A DNA stretch of 64,000 nucleotides from Paracidovorax avenae ATCC 19860. Its GTDB lineage: Bacteria > Pseudomonadota > Gammaproteobacteria > Burkholderiales > Burkholderiaceae_C. The stretch covers positions 4,030,001 through 4,094,000 of the forward strand of contig NC_015138.1 in assembly GCF_000176855.2 (NCBI RefSeq), in the 5' to 3' direction. Each line of letters opens with the position of its first letter. Position 1 is the stretch's first letter. Below, one piece after another: positions 1 to 10,000 of this stretch. The position numbers and the translations under genes are program-made. The notes under the pieces are model-generated. The model was given only the letters and a program-made list of their open reading frames with translations. It had not been told where the DNA came from and did not search any database.

Positions 1-731
1 TGCTGCGGGATCGAACCGAACATCATGGTGATGCCGGCCGCGACGAAGAACACCACGTCGTGGAATTTCGGCTCCGGCAGGAAGCGGAACAGGTCGCGGC
101 CCGCGGCGAAGTCGATCACCTTGCCGGCCCCTCCCGCCATCTCGCCCGCGAAGACGGCGATGATCGCCAGGCCCGCCACCAGGATGATCATCTGGATGAA
201 ATCGGTCACCGCCACCGACCACATGCCGCCGAAGAGCGTGTAGGCGAGGATGGACACCACGCCGATCGTCATGCCCGCGGGGATGCTGATGGCGCCGCCC
301 GAGAGCAGGTTGAACACCAGCCCCAGCGCCGTCACCTGCGCCGCGACCCAGCCCAGGTAGCTCAGCATGATGATGAGCGAGCAGATGATCTCCACCGCCC
401 GGCCGTAGCGCTCGCGGTAGTAGTCGCTGATCGTGAGCAGCGTCATGCGGTAGAGCTTCGCGGCGAAGAAGATGCCCACCAGGATCAGGCAGAAGCCGGC
501 ACCGAAGGGATCTTCCACCACGTTGCCCAGGCCGCCCTGGATGAACTTGGCGGGAATGCCCAGCACCGTCTCCGAACCGAACCAGGTCGCGAAGGTGGTG
601 GTGATGATCATGTAGAGCGGCAGGTGGCGCCCGGCGATGGCGAAATCCGCCGTGTTCTTGACGCGCCTGGCCGCCACCAGCCCGATGGCGATGGTGACCA
701 GCAGATAGACGATGACCAGGGTCAGCAGCAC
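1..731 (-). CDS. Sodium:solute symporter (SSS family), 3' end outside window
   Basis: The N-terminal 243 residues of an inner-membrane Na+-coupled symporter are visible; the rest lies beyond base 1. The reading begins VLLTLVIVYLLVTIAIG and alternates hydrophobic helices with short charged loops, including FAIAGRHLPLY and TTTFATWFGSETVLG, which resemble the first helices of SSS transporters. I chose a GTG start because GAGGAG sits six bases upstream and no in-frame ATG fits. The solute cannot be told. It follows ubiB on the same strand after 69 bases and may be read from the same transcript. Confidence 0.85.
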   Translation of the reverse strand, partial: MLLTLVIVYLLVTIAIGLVAARRVKNTADFAIAGRHLPLYMIITTTFATWFGSETVLGIPAKFIQGGLGNVVEDPFGAGFCLILVGIFFAAKLYRMTLLTISDYYRERYGRAVEIICSLIIMLSYLGWVAAQVTALGLVFNLLSGGAISIPAGMTIGVVSILAYTLFGGMWSVAVTDFIQMIILVAGLAIIAVFAGEMAGGAGKVIDFAAGRDLFRFLPEPKFHDVVFFVAAGITMMFGSIPQ

Positions 732-800
732 GGCATGCTCCTCGATGTCGCGAAGTGAGGGTTGTGGGTGGAGAGGATGCGCGGGCGGCGCTGCAGGGGC

Positions 801-2369
801 TTAGTGGAAGAACCGGATGCGGATCAGGAACTGCAGTGCCAGCAGCCCCAATACAAAACCCATGCCACCGTAGATGATGCCTTGCAGCAGCCGGTTGGTG
901 CGGCGCTGCTCGGCGAGCAGTTCCTGCATCTCGCGCCGGTGGTCGTGCGGCTTGTGGCGCAGGTAGTCGTGCAGCAGGCGCGGCAGCTCGGGCAGCATCT
1001 TCGCGAAATGCGGCGACTCGGCCTTCACTTCGCGCCAGAGCCGCTGCGGCCCCATCTGGTCGAGCATCCACTTCTCGAGGAACGGCTTGGCCGTGCTCCA
1101 GAGGTCCAGCTCCGGGTCGAGCTGGCGGCCCAGGCCTTCGATGTTGAGCAGCGTTTTCTGCAGCAGCACGAGCTGCGGCTGGATCTCCACATGGAAGCGG
1201 CGCGAGGTCTGGAACAGCCGCATCAGCACCATGCCCAGGGAGATTTCCTTGAGCGGGCGGTCGAAATACGGCTCGCAGACGGCGCGGATGGCCGACTCCA
1301 GTTCGTTGATGCGCGTGTCGGCCGGCACCCAGCCGCTCTCCACGTGCAGCTCCGCCACGCGCTTGTAGTCGCGGCGGAAGAAGGCGGTGAAGTTCTGCGC
1401 CAGGTATTCCTTGTCGAACTCGGTGAGCGAGCCGACGATGCCGAAATCCAGCGAGATGTAGCGGCCGAACGAACCCGGCTCCAGGCTCACCTGGATGTTG
1501 CCCGGGTGCATGTCCGCGTGGAAGAAGCCGTCGCGGAAGACCTGCGTGAAGAAGATGGTGACGCCGTCGCGAGCCAGCTGGCGGATGTCCACCCCGGCCG
1601 CGCGCAGCCGCTCGATCTGGCTGATCGGCACGCCCTTCATGCGCTCCATCACCAGCACTTCCGGGTGGCAGAAGTCCCAGAGGATCTCCGGGATGCGCAC
1701 CAGGCCCAGGCCCTCCATGTTGCGGCGCAGCTGCGCGGCATTGGCGGCCTCGCGGATCAGGTCCAGCTCGTCGTGCAGGTAGTTGTCGAACTCCGCCACC
1801 ACCTGCCGGGGCTTCAGGCGCTTGCCATCGGCCGACAGGCTCTCCACCCAGCCGGCCATGGCGCGCATCAGCCCCAGGTCATTGTCGATCACGGGCAGCA
1901 TGCCGGGCCGCAGCACCTTCACGGCCACCTCGCGCTCCACGCCATGGCGGTCGCGGACGACGGCGAAATGCACCTGCGCGATGGAGGCGCTCGCCACGGG
2001 CACGCGCTCGAACGAGACGAACACCTCGCCCACGGGGCGGCGGAAGGCGCGCTCGATGGTGGCCACGGCCACGTCCGGGTCGAAGGGCGGGACGCGGTCC
2101 TGCAGCAGCGCCAGTTCGTTGGCGATGTCCGGCGGCAGCAGGTCGCGCCGCGTGGACAGCACCTGCCCGAACTTCACGAAGATGGGCCCGAGCCGTTCCA
2201 GGGCCTCGCGCAGGCGCTGCCCGCGCGGCGCGTCCAGCTTGCGGCCGAAGGAGACGATGCGCGCCAGCAGGCGCAGCCAGGGCTTCTGGAAGCTCGTCAG
2301 TACCAGCTCATCCAGTCCATAGCGCAGCACCACCCAGACGATGGTGGCGCCGCGGAAAAGCCGGCTCAT
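801..2369 (-). CDS. ubiB: UbiB, atypical kinase-like ubiquinone biosynthesis protein
   Basis: UbiB is an ABC1/ADCK-type atypical kinase or ATPase that supports coenzyme Q assembly at the inner membrane. The 522-residue product has the family KxGQ motif (KFGQ, residues 66-69), the HADMHPGN catalytic-loop signature, a DFG metal-binding motif, and hydrophobic C-terminal segments after about residue 495 that would anchor it. The frame stays open upstream, but the ATG at 2369 gives the usual N-terminus and overlaps the ubiJ stop by four bases (ATGA), a sign of translational coupling. Confidence 0.95.
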   Translation of the reverse strand: MSRLFRGATIVWVVLRYGLDELVLTSFQKPWLRLLARIVSFGRKLDAPRGQRLREALERLGPIFVKFGQVLSTRRDLLPPDIANELALLQDRVPPFDPDVAVATIERAFRRPVGEVFVSFERVPVASASIAQVHFAVVRDRHGVEREVAVKVLRPGMLPVIDNDLGLMRAMAGWVESLSADGKRLKPRQVVAEFDNYLHDELDLIREAANAAQLRRNMEGLGLVRIPEILWDFCHPEVLVMERMKGVPISQIERLRAAGVDIRQLARDGVTIFFTQVFRDGFFHADMHPGNIQVSLEPGSFGRYISLDFGIVGSLTEFDKEYLAQNFTAFFRRDYKRVAELHVESGWVPADTRINELESAIRAVCEPYFDRPLKEISLGMVLMRLFQTSRRFHVEIQPQLVLLQKTLLNIEGLGRQLDPELDLWSTAKPFLEKWMLDQMGPQRLWREVKAESPHFAKMLPELPRLLHDYLRHKPHDHRREMQELLAEQRRTNRLLQGIIYGGMGFVLGLLALQFLIRIRFFH

Positions 2370-2956
2370 GGAACGCCGCGGTCGGAACCGGGGGCCGCCG
2401 CCTGGGCGGAGCCGTCCGCCGGAGGACGCCCTCCCATGCGCATGCCCACGAACTGCTTGAGCGCCTGCGCAGCACGCCGCGCGGCCGTGCAGATCGCATG
2501 CGCCGGCGTGTCGCCGAGCAGGCGCGAGAGGTCTTCCTCGAGATCCCAGCGCACATGGTCCACCAGCCACTGGATCTCGGCCGCCAGCTGCACGTCGCCC
2601 TCGATGCGGATGGCCGGCTTGTCGCCGCGCAGGGCCGCCTGCGCGAGCGACAGCGGCGAGGTATCGGTGATTTCCATGCGCAGGTCGGGCACGGCCGCCT
2701 CGCCGGCCAGGTCGAACAGGCCGGCCGGCGTCACGCGCAGCGACATGGAGTAGATGCGCCACTGCACGCGCGCCACGCTGCCGCTCTGGCGCACGAGCCG
2801 TTCCATGGCCTCGGGTTCCTGCATGAGCACGTGGTTGACGAGCAGCACCAGGCGGTGCTGCACCTCATGCACCAGCCATTGCGGGGGCTGGGGGCCGCTG
2901 GCCAGGCGCTCGAAGAGGCCTTCCAGGAACGAAAAAGGGGACTGTGGTGCTGCCAT
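2366..2956 (-). CDS. ubiJ: UbiJ, SCP2-domain ubiquinone biosynthesis accessory factor
   Basis: This 196-residue protein resembles UbiJ, the SCP2-fold lipid-binding accessory factor of the soluble Ubi complex that handles hydrophobic coenzyme Q intermediates. It starts [19 protein letters not shown]. The central segment (about residues 45-140) contains the SCP2-like stretch [12 protein letters not shown] and alternating strands, and the tail is Ala/Gly/Pro-rich. It overlaps ubiB by four bases and follows the Tim44-domain gene by about 107 bases. No catalytic residues are expected. The SCP2 fold diverges quickly, so the name rests partly on its position beside ubiB. Confidence 0.85.
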   Translation of the reverse strand: MAAPQSPFSFLEGLFERLASGPQPPQWLVHEVQHRLVLLVNHVLMQEPEAMERLVRQSGSVARVQWRIYSMSLRVTPAGLFDLAGEAAVPDLRMEITDTSPLSLAQAALRGDKPAIRIEGDVQLAAEIQWLVDHVRWDLEEDLSRLLGDTPAHAICTAARRAAQALKQFVGMRMGGRPPADGSAQAAAPGSDRGVP

Positions 2957-3063
2957 AGTCCCCGATTATTCCCCGAACTCGCCCGGACGCCAGAAAGCTT
3001 GCCCGTACACGGTCCGTGCCATTGGAGCCCGGCCCGCCGTGCGGCAGGCCGGCCCCGCCGGTT

Positions 3064-4089
3064 TCACTGCAGCGCCTGCACGCCTGCCACCAGCCAGCCG
3101 CTGGTGCCGCTCTTGGGCTTGGTCATGTTCCAGACCTCGCGGAACGGGCTCGGGCCTGCGGAGGGCTCCTCGCGGATCATGCCGGAGAACTCCACGCTGG
3201 CCATGTAGCCGTCGCCCAGGTCCTCGATGCCCAGCAGCTGCGCCTCCAGCATCACCACGTCGGTGTGGTTGGGCTGGCTGGCACCGCGCAGGGATTCGCG
3301 CTCGCCGAGCTGCGAGCGGATTTCATCGACCATGCTGTCGGTCATCATCGAGCGCAGCGTGGCGATGTCCGAGCGGTCCCAGGCGGCCTGCAGCGTCACG
3401 AAGTTGCGCTTGGCGGCATCCAGGAAGCCCTGCGTGTCGAAGTCGGCCGGAACACCCCAGTTCTGCGAACCGGAGAGCGCGGAGCCGATCACGACGCCGC
3501 TGCCGGCGGCGCGGGACGCGTCGAACGCCATGCCGCTGCGCTCGAAGGGGCGCGCGGAGGCATCGTTGCCCACGTTCTGCGGGCTGTACTGGCGCGGCAC
3601 GGCCGCATCGGAGGGCGACGCGGAGCCGGCGCCCTGGAAGGCGAAGGGCGCGCCGCCGGCGGCAGCCGCGGAAGCCGGCCTGCGCGAGCGCATGACCATG
3701 CCGATCACAGCGAAGGCCGCGAGCGCGAGCAGCGCGATCAGCAGGAAATTGCCGAAGGCCGCGCCCAGCCCGAGGGAGTGCGCCAGCCATGCCAGGCCCA
3801 GGCCCGCGGCCAGGCCGCCCAGCATCGCGCCCCACGGCTTCTTGGGAGCGGCAGCGGGCGCCGCGTTCGGCGCCGCCGCAGGCTTGGCCGCGGCTGCGTT
3901 GGCGGGGCTGTTGCCCACGGCGTTCTGCGCGGGAGCCGCCGGCGTGGCCGGCGGGGTCGCGGCCTCGCGCTGCGTCACGTTGCTCGACTGCTTGCCGACC
4001 GACTTGCCGCCGCCCATGCGGCGCGCATCGGCGTCCAGGTGGACCACCGCGAGCATCGCCACCAAAGCCACAGACCAGAATTTCATCAT
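3064..4089 (-). CDS. Tim44-domain membrane protein
   Basis: The 341-residue protein opens with a signal-like segment (MMKFWSVALVAMLAVVHLDA), then an Arg/Gly/Ser-rich stretch and an Ala/Pro-rich linker. Two adjacent hydrophobic helices follow at roughly residues 85-125, and the C-terminal half resembles the Tim44/Mba1 fold (for example FVTLQAAWDRSDIATLRSMM). Bacterial Tim44-like proteins are mostly uncharacterised; the mitochondrial relative tethers Hsp70 to the import channel. The gene lies 48 bases after ubiE and before ubiJ on the same strand, so a membrane role linked to quinone synthesis is suggested by context only. Confidence 0.8.
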   Translation of the reverse strand: MMKFWSVALVAMLAVVHLDADARRMGGGKSVGKQSSNVTQREAATPPATPAAPAQNAVGNSPANAAAAKPAAAPNAAPAAAPKKPWGAMLGGLAAGLGLAWLAHSLGLGAAFGNFLLIALLALAAFAVIGMVMRSRRPASAAAAGGAPFAFQGAGSASPSDAAVPRQYSPQNVGNDASARPFERSGMAFDASRAAGSGVVIGSALSGSQNWGVPADFDTQGFLDAAKRNFVTLQAAWDRSDIATLRSMMTDSMVDEIRSQLGERESLRGASQPNHTDVVMLEAQLLGIEDLGDGYMASVEFSGMIREEPSAGPSPFREVWNMTKPKSGTSGWLVAGVQALQ

Positions 4090-4137
4090 GTCATCTCCAC
4101 TCGGTTTAGTTATCCGAAACGCGTGCTTCGTCCCAGT

Positions 4138-4869
4138 TCAGCACTTGATTCCAACATGCAGGGCCACGATGCCGCCAGTCATGTTGTGATAGTCCACATG
4201 CCCAAAGCCATTTTTCTGCATGAGGGTTTTGAGCTCTTCCTGGCCCGGATGCATGCGGATGGACTCGGCCAGGTAGCGGTAGCTCGCGTCGTCGCCGGCC
4301 ACCAGCCGGCCCAGCCGCGGCAGCACCTTGAAGGAGTACCAGTCGTAGGGCTTGCGCAGCGGCTTGGCCACCTGCGAGAACTCCAGCACCAGCAGCCGGC
4401 CGCGCGGCTTGAGCACGCGGCACATCTCGGCGATGGCCACGTCCTTGTGGGTCATGTTGCGCAGGCCGAAAGCCACGCTCACCACGTCGAAATGGTTGTC
4501 GGGAAAAGGCAGCCGCTCGGCGTCGCAGACCAGCGTGGGCAGCACGGTGCCTTCGTCGATGAGGCGGTCGCGCCCCACGCGCAGCATGGATTCGTTGATG
4601 TCGGTGTGCACCACCGTGCCGCTCGCGCCCACCTTCTTCGCGAAGGCACGCGCCAGGTCGCCCGTGCCGCCGGCGATGTCCAGCACGCGCTGGCCCTCGC
4701 GCAGGTTGGCGACCATCACGGTGTAGGCCTTCCACGCGCGGTGCAGGCCGCCCGACATCAGGTCGTTCATGACGTCGTACTTGGAAGCGACGGAATCGAA
4801 AACCCCGCGCACGCGGCGCGCCTTGTCGTTCTCGTCCACGGTCTGGAAACCGAAATGGGTGGTGCTCAT
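4138..4869 (-). CDS. ubiE: UbiE, C-methyltransferase of ubiquinone/menaquinone synthesis
   Basis: UbiE transfers a methyl group from S-adenosylmethionine to the quinone ring (demethylmenaquinone or 2-polyprenyl-6-methoxy-benzoquinol). The 243-residue product has the class I methyltransferase glycine loop [12 protein letters not shown], the acidic strand end VVHTDIN, and the family-specific stretches [15 protein letters not shown] and [19 protein letters not shown]. The length matches the family (E. coli 251). The ATG at 4869 is used because the 17 codons upstream look unlike the family. A strong terminator upstream separates it from the DUF971 gene, so it probably has its own promoter in the 95-base gap. 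Confidence 0.96.
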   Translation of the reverse strand: MSTTHFGFQTVDENDKARRVRGVFDSVASKYDVMNDLMSGGLHRAWKAYTVMVANLREGQRVLDIAGGTGDLARAFAKKVGASGTVVHTDINESMLRVGRDRLIDEGTVLPTLVCDAERLPFPDNHFDVVSVAFGLRNMTHKDVAIAEMCRVLKPRGRLLVLEFSQVAKPLRKPYDWYSFKVLPRLGRLVAGDDASYRYLAESIRMHPGQEELKTLMQKNGFGHVDYHNMTGGIVALHVGIKC

Positions 4870-4964
4870 GGTGGGGATGCTAAGAGCGCAGGGGCCGCGC
4901 AGACAGCGACAACCCCGCAAGGGGTTGGGACATGTGTCGCGCAGCAGGTACGCGGGGCTTGAAG

Positions 4965-5005
4965 AAAAAACCGGCGCCAGCGCTCGTGGAAAAGACCGCT
5001 GGCGC
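4965..5005 (-). terminator. Rho-independent terminator after the DUF971 gene
   Basis: Bases 4974-4982 and 4997-5005 form a perfect nine-pair GC-rich stem with a 14-base loop. Read on the minus strand, the stem is followed by CGG and six T residues (A run 4965-4970). It lies 22 bases past the DUF971 stop codon. Confidence 0.8.
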
Positions 5006-5026
5006 TATCAATGTTAGAGCATACGC

Positions 5027-5458
5027 TCAGTGTGTTCCGCAGCCGCCACCGGCGCCGGCACCGCCGCTGCGCGCTGCCGGCATGGGCGCATCGCGATCGA
5101 GGCCGGCATCCGCCAGGCGCTGCAGGTACTGCTGCCAGAGCGATTCCTGGTCCCGCCCGAGCCGGTACAGGTACGGCCAGGTAAAGAGCCCGCTCTGGTG
5201 TCCGTCGGAGAACACGGGCTTGATCGCGTAATGGCCCACGGGCTCGATGGCAGTGATCTGCACATCGCGCTTGCCCGTCTGCAGCACCTCCTGGCCCGGG
5301 CCGTGGCCCTGCACTTCCGCCGAGGGCGAATACACCCGCAGCAACTCGAAGGGGATGCGGAAGCTCGCGCCATCGTCGAAGGCGATTTCGAGCACGCGCG
5401 ACGCACCGTGCACGGTGAGCGATTGCGGCGCGGCGGCCGCCGCTTGCTGGTCTGCCAT
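5027..5458 (-). CDS. DUF971 (GBBH-like N-terminal domain) protein
   Basis: This 143-residue protein belongs to DUF971, the small domain also found at the N-terminus of gamma-butyrobetaine hydroxylase. Recognisable parts are LEIAFDDGASFRIPFELLRVYSPSAEV near residues 23-50 in meaning, here split by family as FRIPFELLRVYSPSAEV, and the middle strand block GHYAIKPVFSDGHQSGLFTW. The C-terminus ends in a Gly-rich tail with Cys and His (GGGCGTH), which could bind metal. I prefer the ATG at 5458, which has GAGAGA upstream, over the in-frame ATG at 5473. It sits beside ubiE but is separated by a terminator. Its function is not established here. Confidence 0.85.
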   Translation of the reverse strand: MADQQAAAAAPQSLTVHGASRVLEIAFDDGASFRIPFELLRVYSPSAEVQGHGPGQEVLQTGKRDVQITAIEPVGHYAIKPVFSDGHQSGLFTWPYLYRLGRDQESLWQQYLQRLADAGLDRDAPMPAARSGGAGAGGGCGTH

Positions 5459-5555
5459 GGAAGGTTCTCTCATTTTTCTGCCGCGTGGGATGCCGCGGTA
5501 GCAACTCTTGCATTCGTGGACGAGAATTGTCCCACCAGCCGCCCACCAGCCCACC

Positions 5556-6629
5556 ATGCCAGGCAACGACGCCCCCGCCATTCCCGCGCTCCATCCCGCC
5601 CCGGAGGGGCGCCTGGCGCGCAAGGCCTTCTGGGTGATGACGCAGCGCGTGACAGTGATGGCCGCGGCGGTGGACGCGGCCTTCATCCCCCTCTTCCTGC
5701 TGCTCGGGTCGCCGCTGTTGACCTGGATCAATGTGGCGAGCATCGCCATGTACGCGGCAGCCTACGCGCTGCTGGGGCAGCGCCGCAACGTCGCCGCGCT
5801 GTCGCTGATCTGGCTGGAGGTGGTGGGCCATTCGGCCCTCGGCACCTGGCTGGTCGGCTGGAACAGCGGTTTCCACTACTACCTGCTGATGTTCATTCCC
5901 GCCATCGTGGTGGGCCGGGGCCGGCGCAGGATCACGCCGGTGATGCTGCTCGCGCTGTTCGTCTTCTACATCGGCATGTACGAGCTGTCGCGCCGCTACG
6001 GCGCGCAGGCACCGCTCGGCGACCTGGGGCTCTCGGTCACGCATGCGTTCAACGTGGCCGTGGTGTTCGCCATGGCGGCCTACACCGCGCGCTACTACTA
6101 CGGCTCGGTCCTGCGCGCCGAGCGCCGGCTGGAAGACCAGGCCGCCACCGACCCGCTCACGGGGCTGTCCAACCGGCGGCGCCTGGCCAGCCTCGCGCAG
6201 GAACGCATCGCGCAGGCGCGGCAGGCCGGGCAGCCGACGGCCGTGGTGATCGCGGACATCGACCACTTCAAGCGCATCAACGACACCCACGGCCACGAGG
6301 CCGGAGACCGGGTCCTGGTGCACGTGGCGGAACTGCTGGCGCGCAGCAGCCGCGCCCGCGACCTGCTCGCGCGCTGGGGCGGCGAGGAATTCCTGGTGGT
6401 GATGCCCACATGCGCCCTGGCGGACGCGCAGGCCCTGGCCGAACGCATGCGCGCCGCCGTGGCCGACCGTCCGGCCCGCCATGGGGCGCTCGCCATCCCG
6501 GCGAGCCTTTCGCTGGGGGTGGCGCAATTGCGCAGTGGCGAATCGCTGGAGGCCGCCATCGCCCGCGCCGACGGGGCGCTGTATGCCAGCAAGCATGCGG
6601 GCCGCAACCGCGTGACGACGGCGGACTGA
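5556..6629 (+). CDS. Membrane-bound diguanylate cyclase (GGDEF domain)
   Basis: The 357-residue product would make the second messenger cyclic di-GMP at the inner membrane. Residues 25-185 contain about six hydrophobic helices. The GGDEF domain follows, beginning ATDPLTGLSNRRRL (residues 197-210), with metal/GTP residues in VIADIDHFKRINDTHGHEAGD and the active-site motif GGEEF at 275-279. The product-inhibition I-site RxxD is present as RARD at 266-269, exactly five residues before GGEEF, so feedback control is expected. No sensory domain besides the membrane region is seen. The start is uncertain: neither the ATG at 5556 nor that at 5508 has a clear ribosome site. Confidence 0.93.
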   Translation: MPGNDAPAIPALHPAPEGRLARKAFWVMTQRVTVMAAAVDAAFIPLFLLLGSPLLTWINVASIAMYAAAYALLGQRRNVAALSLIWLEVVGHSALGTWLVGWNSGFHYYLLMFIPAIVVGRGRRRITPVMLLALFVFYIGMYELSRRYGAQAPLGDLGLSVTHAFNVAVVFAMAAYTARYYYGSVLRAERRLEDQAATDPLTGLSNRRRLASLAQERIAQARQAGQPTAVVIADIDHFKRINDTHGHEAGDRVLVHVAELLARSSRARDLLARWGGEEFLVVMPTCALADAQALAERMRAAVADRPARHGALAIPASLSLGVAQLRSGESLEAAIARADGALYASKHAGRNRVTTAD

Positions 6630-6634
6630 CGGTC

Positions 6635-7081
6635 CTAGTCCAGTCCGGCCTGGGCCAGTCGCTCGCGCAGCAGTTGCGCGATGGCTTCGCTCCGGCCCTG
6701 CACGGCGGCCTCCTGCACCAGGTCGCGCTCACGCTGGGCCGGCGCCCAGACGGGCGCGGGAAAGTGGCTGTCCCACCCGAAGCGGGCGATCACGTGCCAG
6801 TGCAGGTGCGGCACCATGTTGCCCAGGGCCGCGAGATTGATCTTCGCGGGCTGCAGTTGCTCGCGCAGCACCTGTTCCACCACCGCCACGGCGGCCATGC
6901 AGCGCTCGCGCTCGGTGCCGGCCAGGTCCGAGAACTCCGCCACGTGCGTGTTCCAGATGACGCGATAGAACCCCGGAAATCCGCGGTCGGCCTCCTCGCC
7001 GGCATGCACCACGCGCATCAGCCTGCCACGCCAGACCAGCGTGCCGCCGTCGCCGCTGCACAGGGGACAGGTGGAGGCCAT
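6635..7081 (-). CDS. HIT-family nucleotide-binding hydrolase
   Basis: A 148-residue histidine-triad protein. HIT enzymes hydrolyse or transfer nucleotidyl groups (AMP-lysine, ApnA and similar). The triad HLHWHVIAR (His92, His94, His96) is intact, and a CPLC pair at residues 5-8 may bind zinc. The segment SHFPAPVW after the triad is typical of this proteobacterial subgroup. The ATG shares its first base with the stop of the upstream dehydrogenase gene (TAATG), so the two are probably translated together. The substrate is unknown. Confidence 0.9.
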   Translation of the reverse strand: MASTCPLCSGDGGTLVWRGRLMRVVHAGEEADRGFPGFYRVIWNTHVAEFSDLAGTERERCMAAVAVVEQVLREQLQPAKINLAALGNMVPHLHWHVIARFGWDSHFPAPVWAPAQRERDLVQEAAVQGRSEAIAQLLRERLAQAGLD

Positions 7082-10000
7082 TACACCAGTACCCGCTCGA
7101 TGCCGCCCGCGTTGGCGCGCTGCACGTACTCGGGCATCCAGTTCTCGCCCAGGATCTCGCGCGCCATCTCGACGACGATGTAGTCGGCCTCGAGCAGGCC
7201 GTTCTGCAAATCGTCCTGGTAGCGGTTCAGGCCCTGCAGGCAACTGGGGCAGCTGGTGAGGATCTTCACGTTCTCCTGCGGGGCGACGGCGCCGCTGGCG
7301 CGCAGCGTGGCCTCGCCCTTGCGGATCTCCTGCTCCTTGCGGAAGCGCACCTGGGTGGAGATGTCGGGCCGGGTCACGCCCAGCGTGCCGGACTCGCCGC
7401 AGCAGCGCTCGCTCTTGACCACCTGCTCGCCCACCAGCGCCTTCACGGTCTTCATCGCGTCCTGCTGCTTCATCGGGCTGTGGCAGGGCTCGTGGTAGAG
7501 GTACGCGCCCTTGCCCTGCAACTGGATGCCCTTTTCGAGCAGGTACTCGTGGATGTCGATGATGCGGCAGCCCGGGAAGATCTTGTCGAACTGGTAGCCC
7601 TGCAGCTGGTCGTAGCAGGTGCCGCAGCTCACCACCACCGTCTTGATGTCCAGGTAGTTCAGCGTGTTGGCCACGCGGTGGAACAGCACCCGGTTGTCGG
7701 TGATCATCTTCTCGGCCTTGTCGAACTGGCCGCTGCCGCGCTGCGGGTAGCCGCAGCACAGGTAACCCGGCGGCAGCACGGTCTGCACGCCCGCATGCCA
7801 GAGCATGGCCTGGGTCGCCAGGCCCACCTGGCTGAACAGGCGCTCGGAGCCGCAGCCGGGGAAGTAGAACACCGCCTCCGTCTCGGCCGTGGTGGCGGCC
7901 GGGTTGCGGATGATCGGCACATAGTCCTTGTCCTCGATGTCCAGCAGCGCGCGCGCCGTCTTCTTGGGCAGGCCGCCGGGCAGCTTCTTGTTGATGAAGT
8001 GGATCACCTGTTCCTTGACCGGCGCCGTGCCCACCGTGGCGGGCGGGTGGGCAGTCTGCTTGCGGCCGAACCCGCGCAGCAGATCGACGGCCATGCGCTG
8101 GGCCTTGAAGCCCACCTCCACCATGGCCGAGCGCATCAGCTTGATGGTGTCGGGATTGGTGGCGTTGAGCATGCCCATGGCCAGGGCGTTGCCCGGGCGG
8201 AAGGTCTTCTTGCCCATCTTGCGCAGCAGGTTGCGCATGTTCATGGTCACGTCGCCGAAGTCGATCTTGACCGGGCACGGCGTGTAGCACTTGTGGCAGA
8301 CGGTGCAGTGGTCGGCCACGTCCTCGAACTCCTGCCAGTGCTTGATGGAGACGCCGCGGCGCGTCTGCTCCTCGTACAGGAAGGCCTCGACCAGGAGCGA
8401 GGTGGCCAGGATCTTGTTGCGCGGGCTGTAGAGCAGGCTGGCGCGCGGCACGTGGGTGGCGCACACGGGCTTGCACTTGCCGCAGCGCAGGCAGTCCTTG
8501 ACCGAGTCGGCAATGGCGCCGATGTCGCTCTGCTGCATGATGAGCGACTCGTGCCCCATCAGCCCGAAACTGGGCGTGTAGGCATTGGTCAGGTCGGAGT
8601 ACATCAGCGACTCGCGGGCCGAGACGGCTGCGGGCGCCTGTTCCGTCCGGGCAGCGGGCTCCTGGCTTCGCAGCAGCTTGCCCTTGTTGAAGCGGCCTTG
8701 CGGGTCCACGCGGCGCTTGTAGTCGGCGAAGGGGCGCAGCTCGTCGTCGGTCAGGAATTCGAGCTTCGTGATGCCGATGCCGTGCTCGCCCGAGATCACG
8801 CCGTCCAGGCTGCGCGCGAGCACCATGATGCGGGCCACGGCCTCGTGGGCCGTCTGCAGCATCTGGTAGTCGTCGCTGTTGACGGGGATGTTGGTGTGGA
8901 CGTTGCCGTCGCCTGCATGCATGTGCAGCGCGACCCACACGCGGCCCTTGAGCACGCGCTGGTGGATGGCCTGCGCCTCGTCCATGATGGGTTGGAAGGA
9001 CGCGCCGGGGAAGATCTTGGCGAGCGGCTCGCGCAGCTGCGTCTTCCAGCTCGCGCGCAGGGTGTGGTCCTGCAGCTGCGGGAAGAGCGTCTCCACATCG
9101 GCCAGCCAGCCACTCCAGAGCGCGCGGACCTCTCCGATCAGCGCCACGGCCTGGGCCACGCGGTCCTCCAGCAGCTCGGCCGAGGGAATCTCCTGCGCAT
9201 CGTCCTGGCGGCCCAGCGGCAGGTTGCCGCGCTGGAAGAACGCCTCCAGCGCATCGCATAGCTGCAGCTTGTTGCGCAGCGACAGCTCGATGTTGATGCG
9301 CTCGATGCCGTCGGTGTATTCGGCCATGCGCGGCAGCGGGATCACCACGTCCTCGTTGATCTTGAAGGCGTTGGTGTGGCGGCTGATGGCGGCCGTGCGC
9401 TTGCGGTCCAGCCAGAACTTCTTGCGCGCCTCGGGGCTGATGGCGATGAAGCCCTCGCCCGCGCGCGAGTTGGCGATGCGCACGACCTCGCTGGTCACGC
9501 GCGCCACGGCGTCGGCGTCGTCGCCCGCGATATCGCCGAACAGCACCATCTTGGGCAGGCCGCCGCCGTGCTTGCGGCTCTTGGTGGCGTAGCCGACCGC
9601 CTTCAGGTAGCGGTCGTCCAGGTGCTCCAGTCCCGCCAGCAGCACGCCCGAGCGCTTCTGCTCGGCGAACATGAAGTCCTTGATCTCGACGATGCTCGGC
9701 ACGGCGTCCTTGGCGTTGCCGAAGAACTCCAGGCACACGGTGCGCGTGTGCGCCGGCATGCGATGCACCACCCAGCGCGCGCTGGTGATGAGGCCGTCGC
9801 AGCCTTCCTTCTGGATGCCGGGCAGGCCGGAGAGGAACTTGTCCGTCACGTCCTTGCCCAGGCCTTCCTTGCGGAAGGTGCGGCCCGGGATGGCCAGACG
9901 TTCGGTGCGGATCGGCGTCTTTCCATCGGCCTCGAAGTACTGCAGCTCGAACGTGGCCGTCTCCACGTCGTGGATCTTGCCCATGTTGTGGTCGAGGCGC

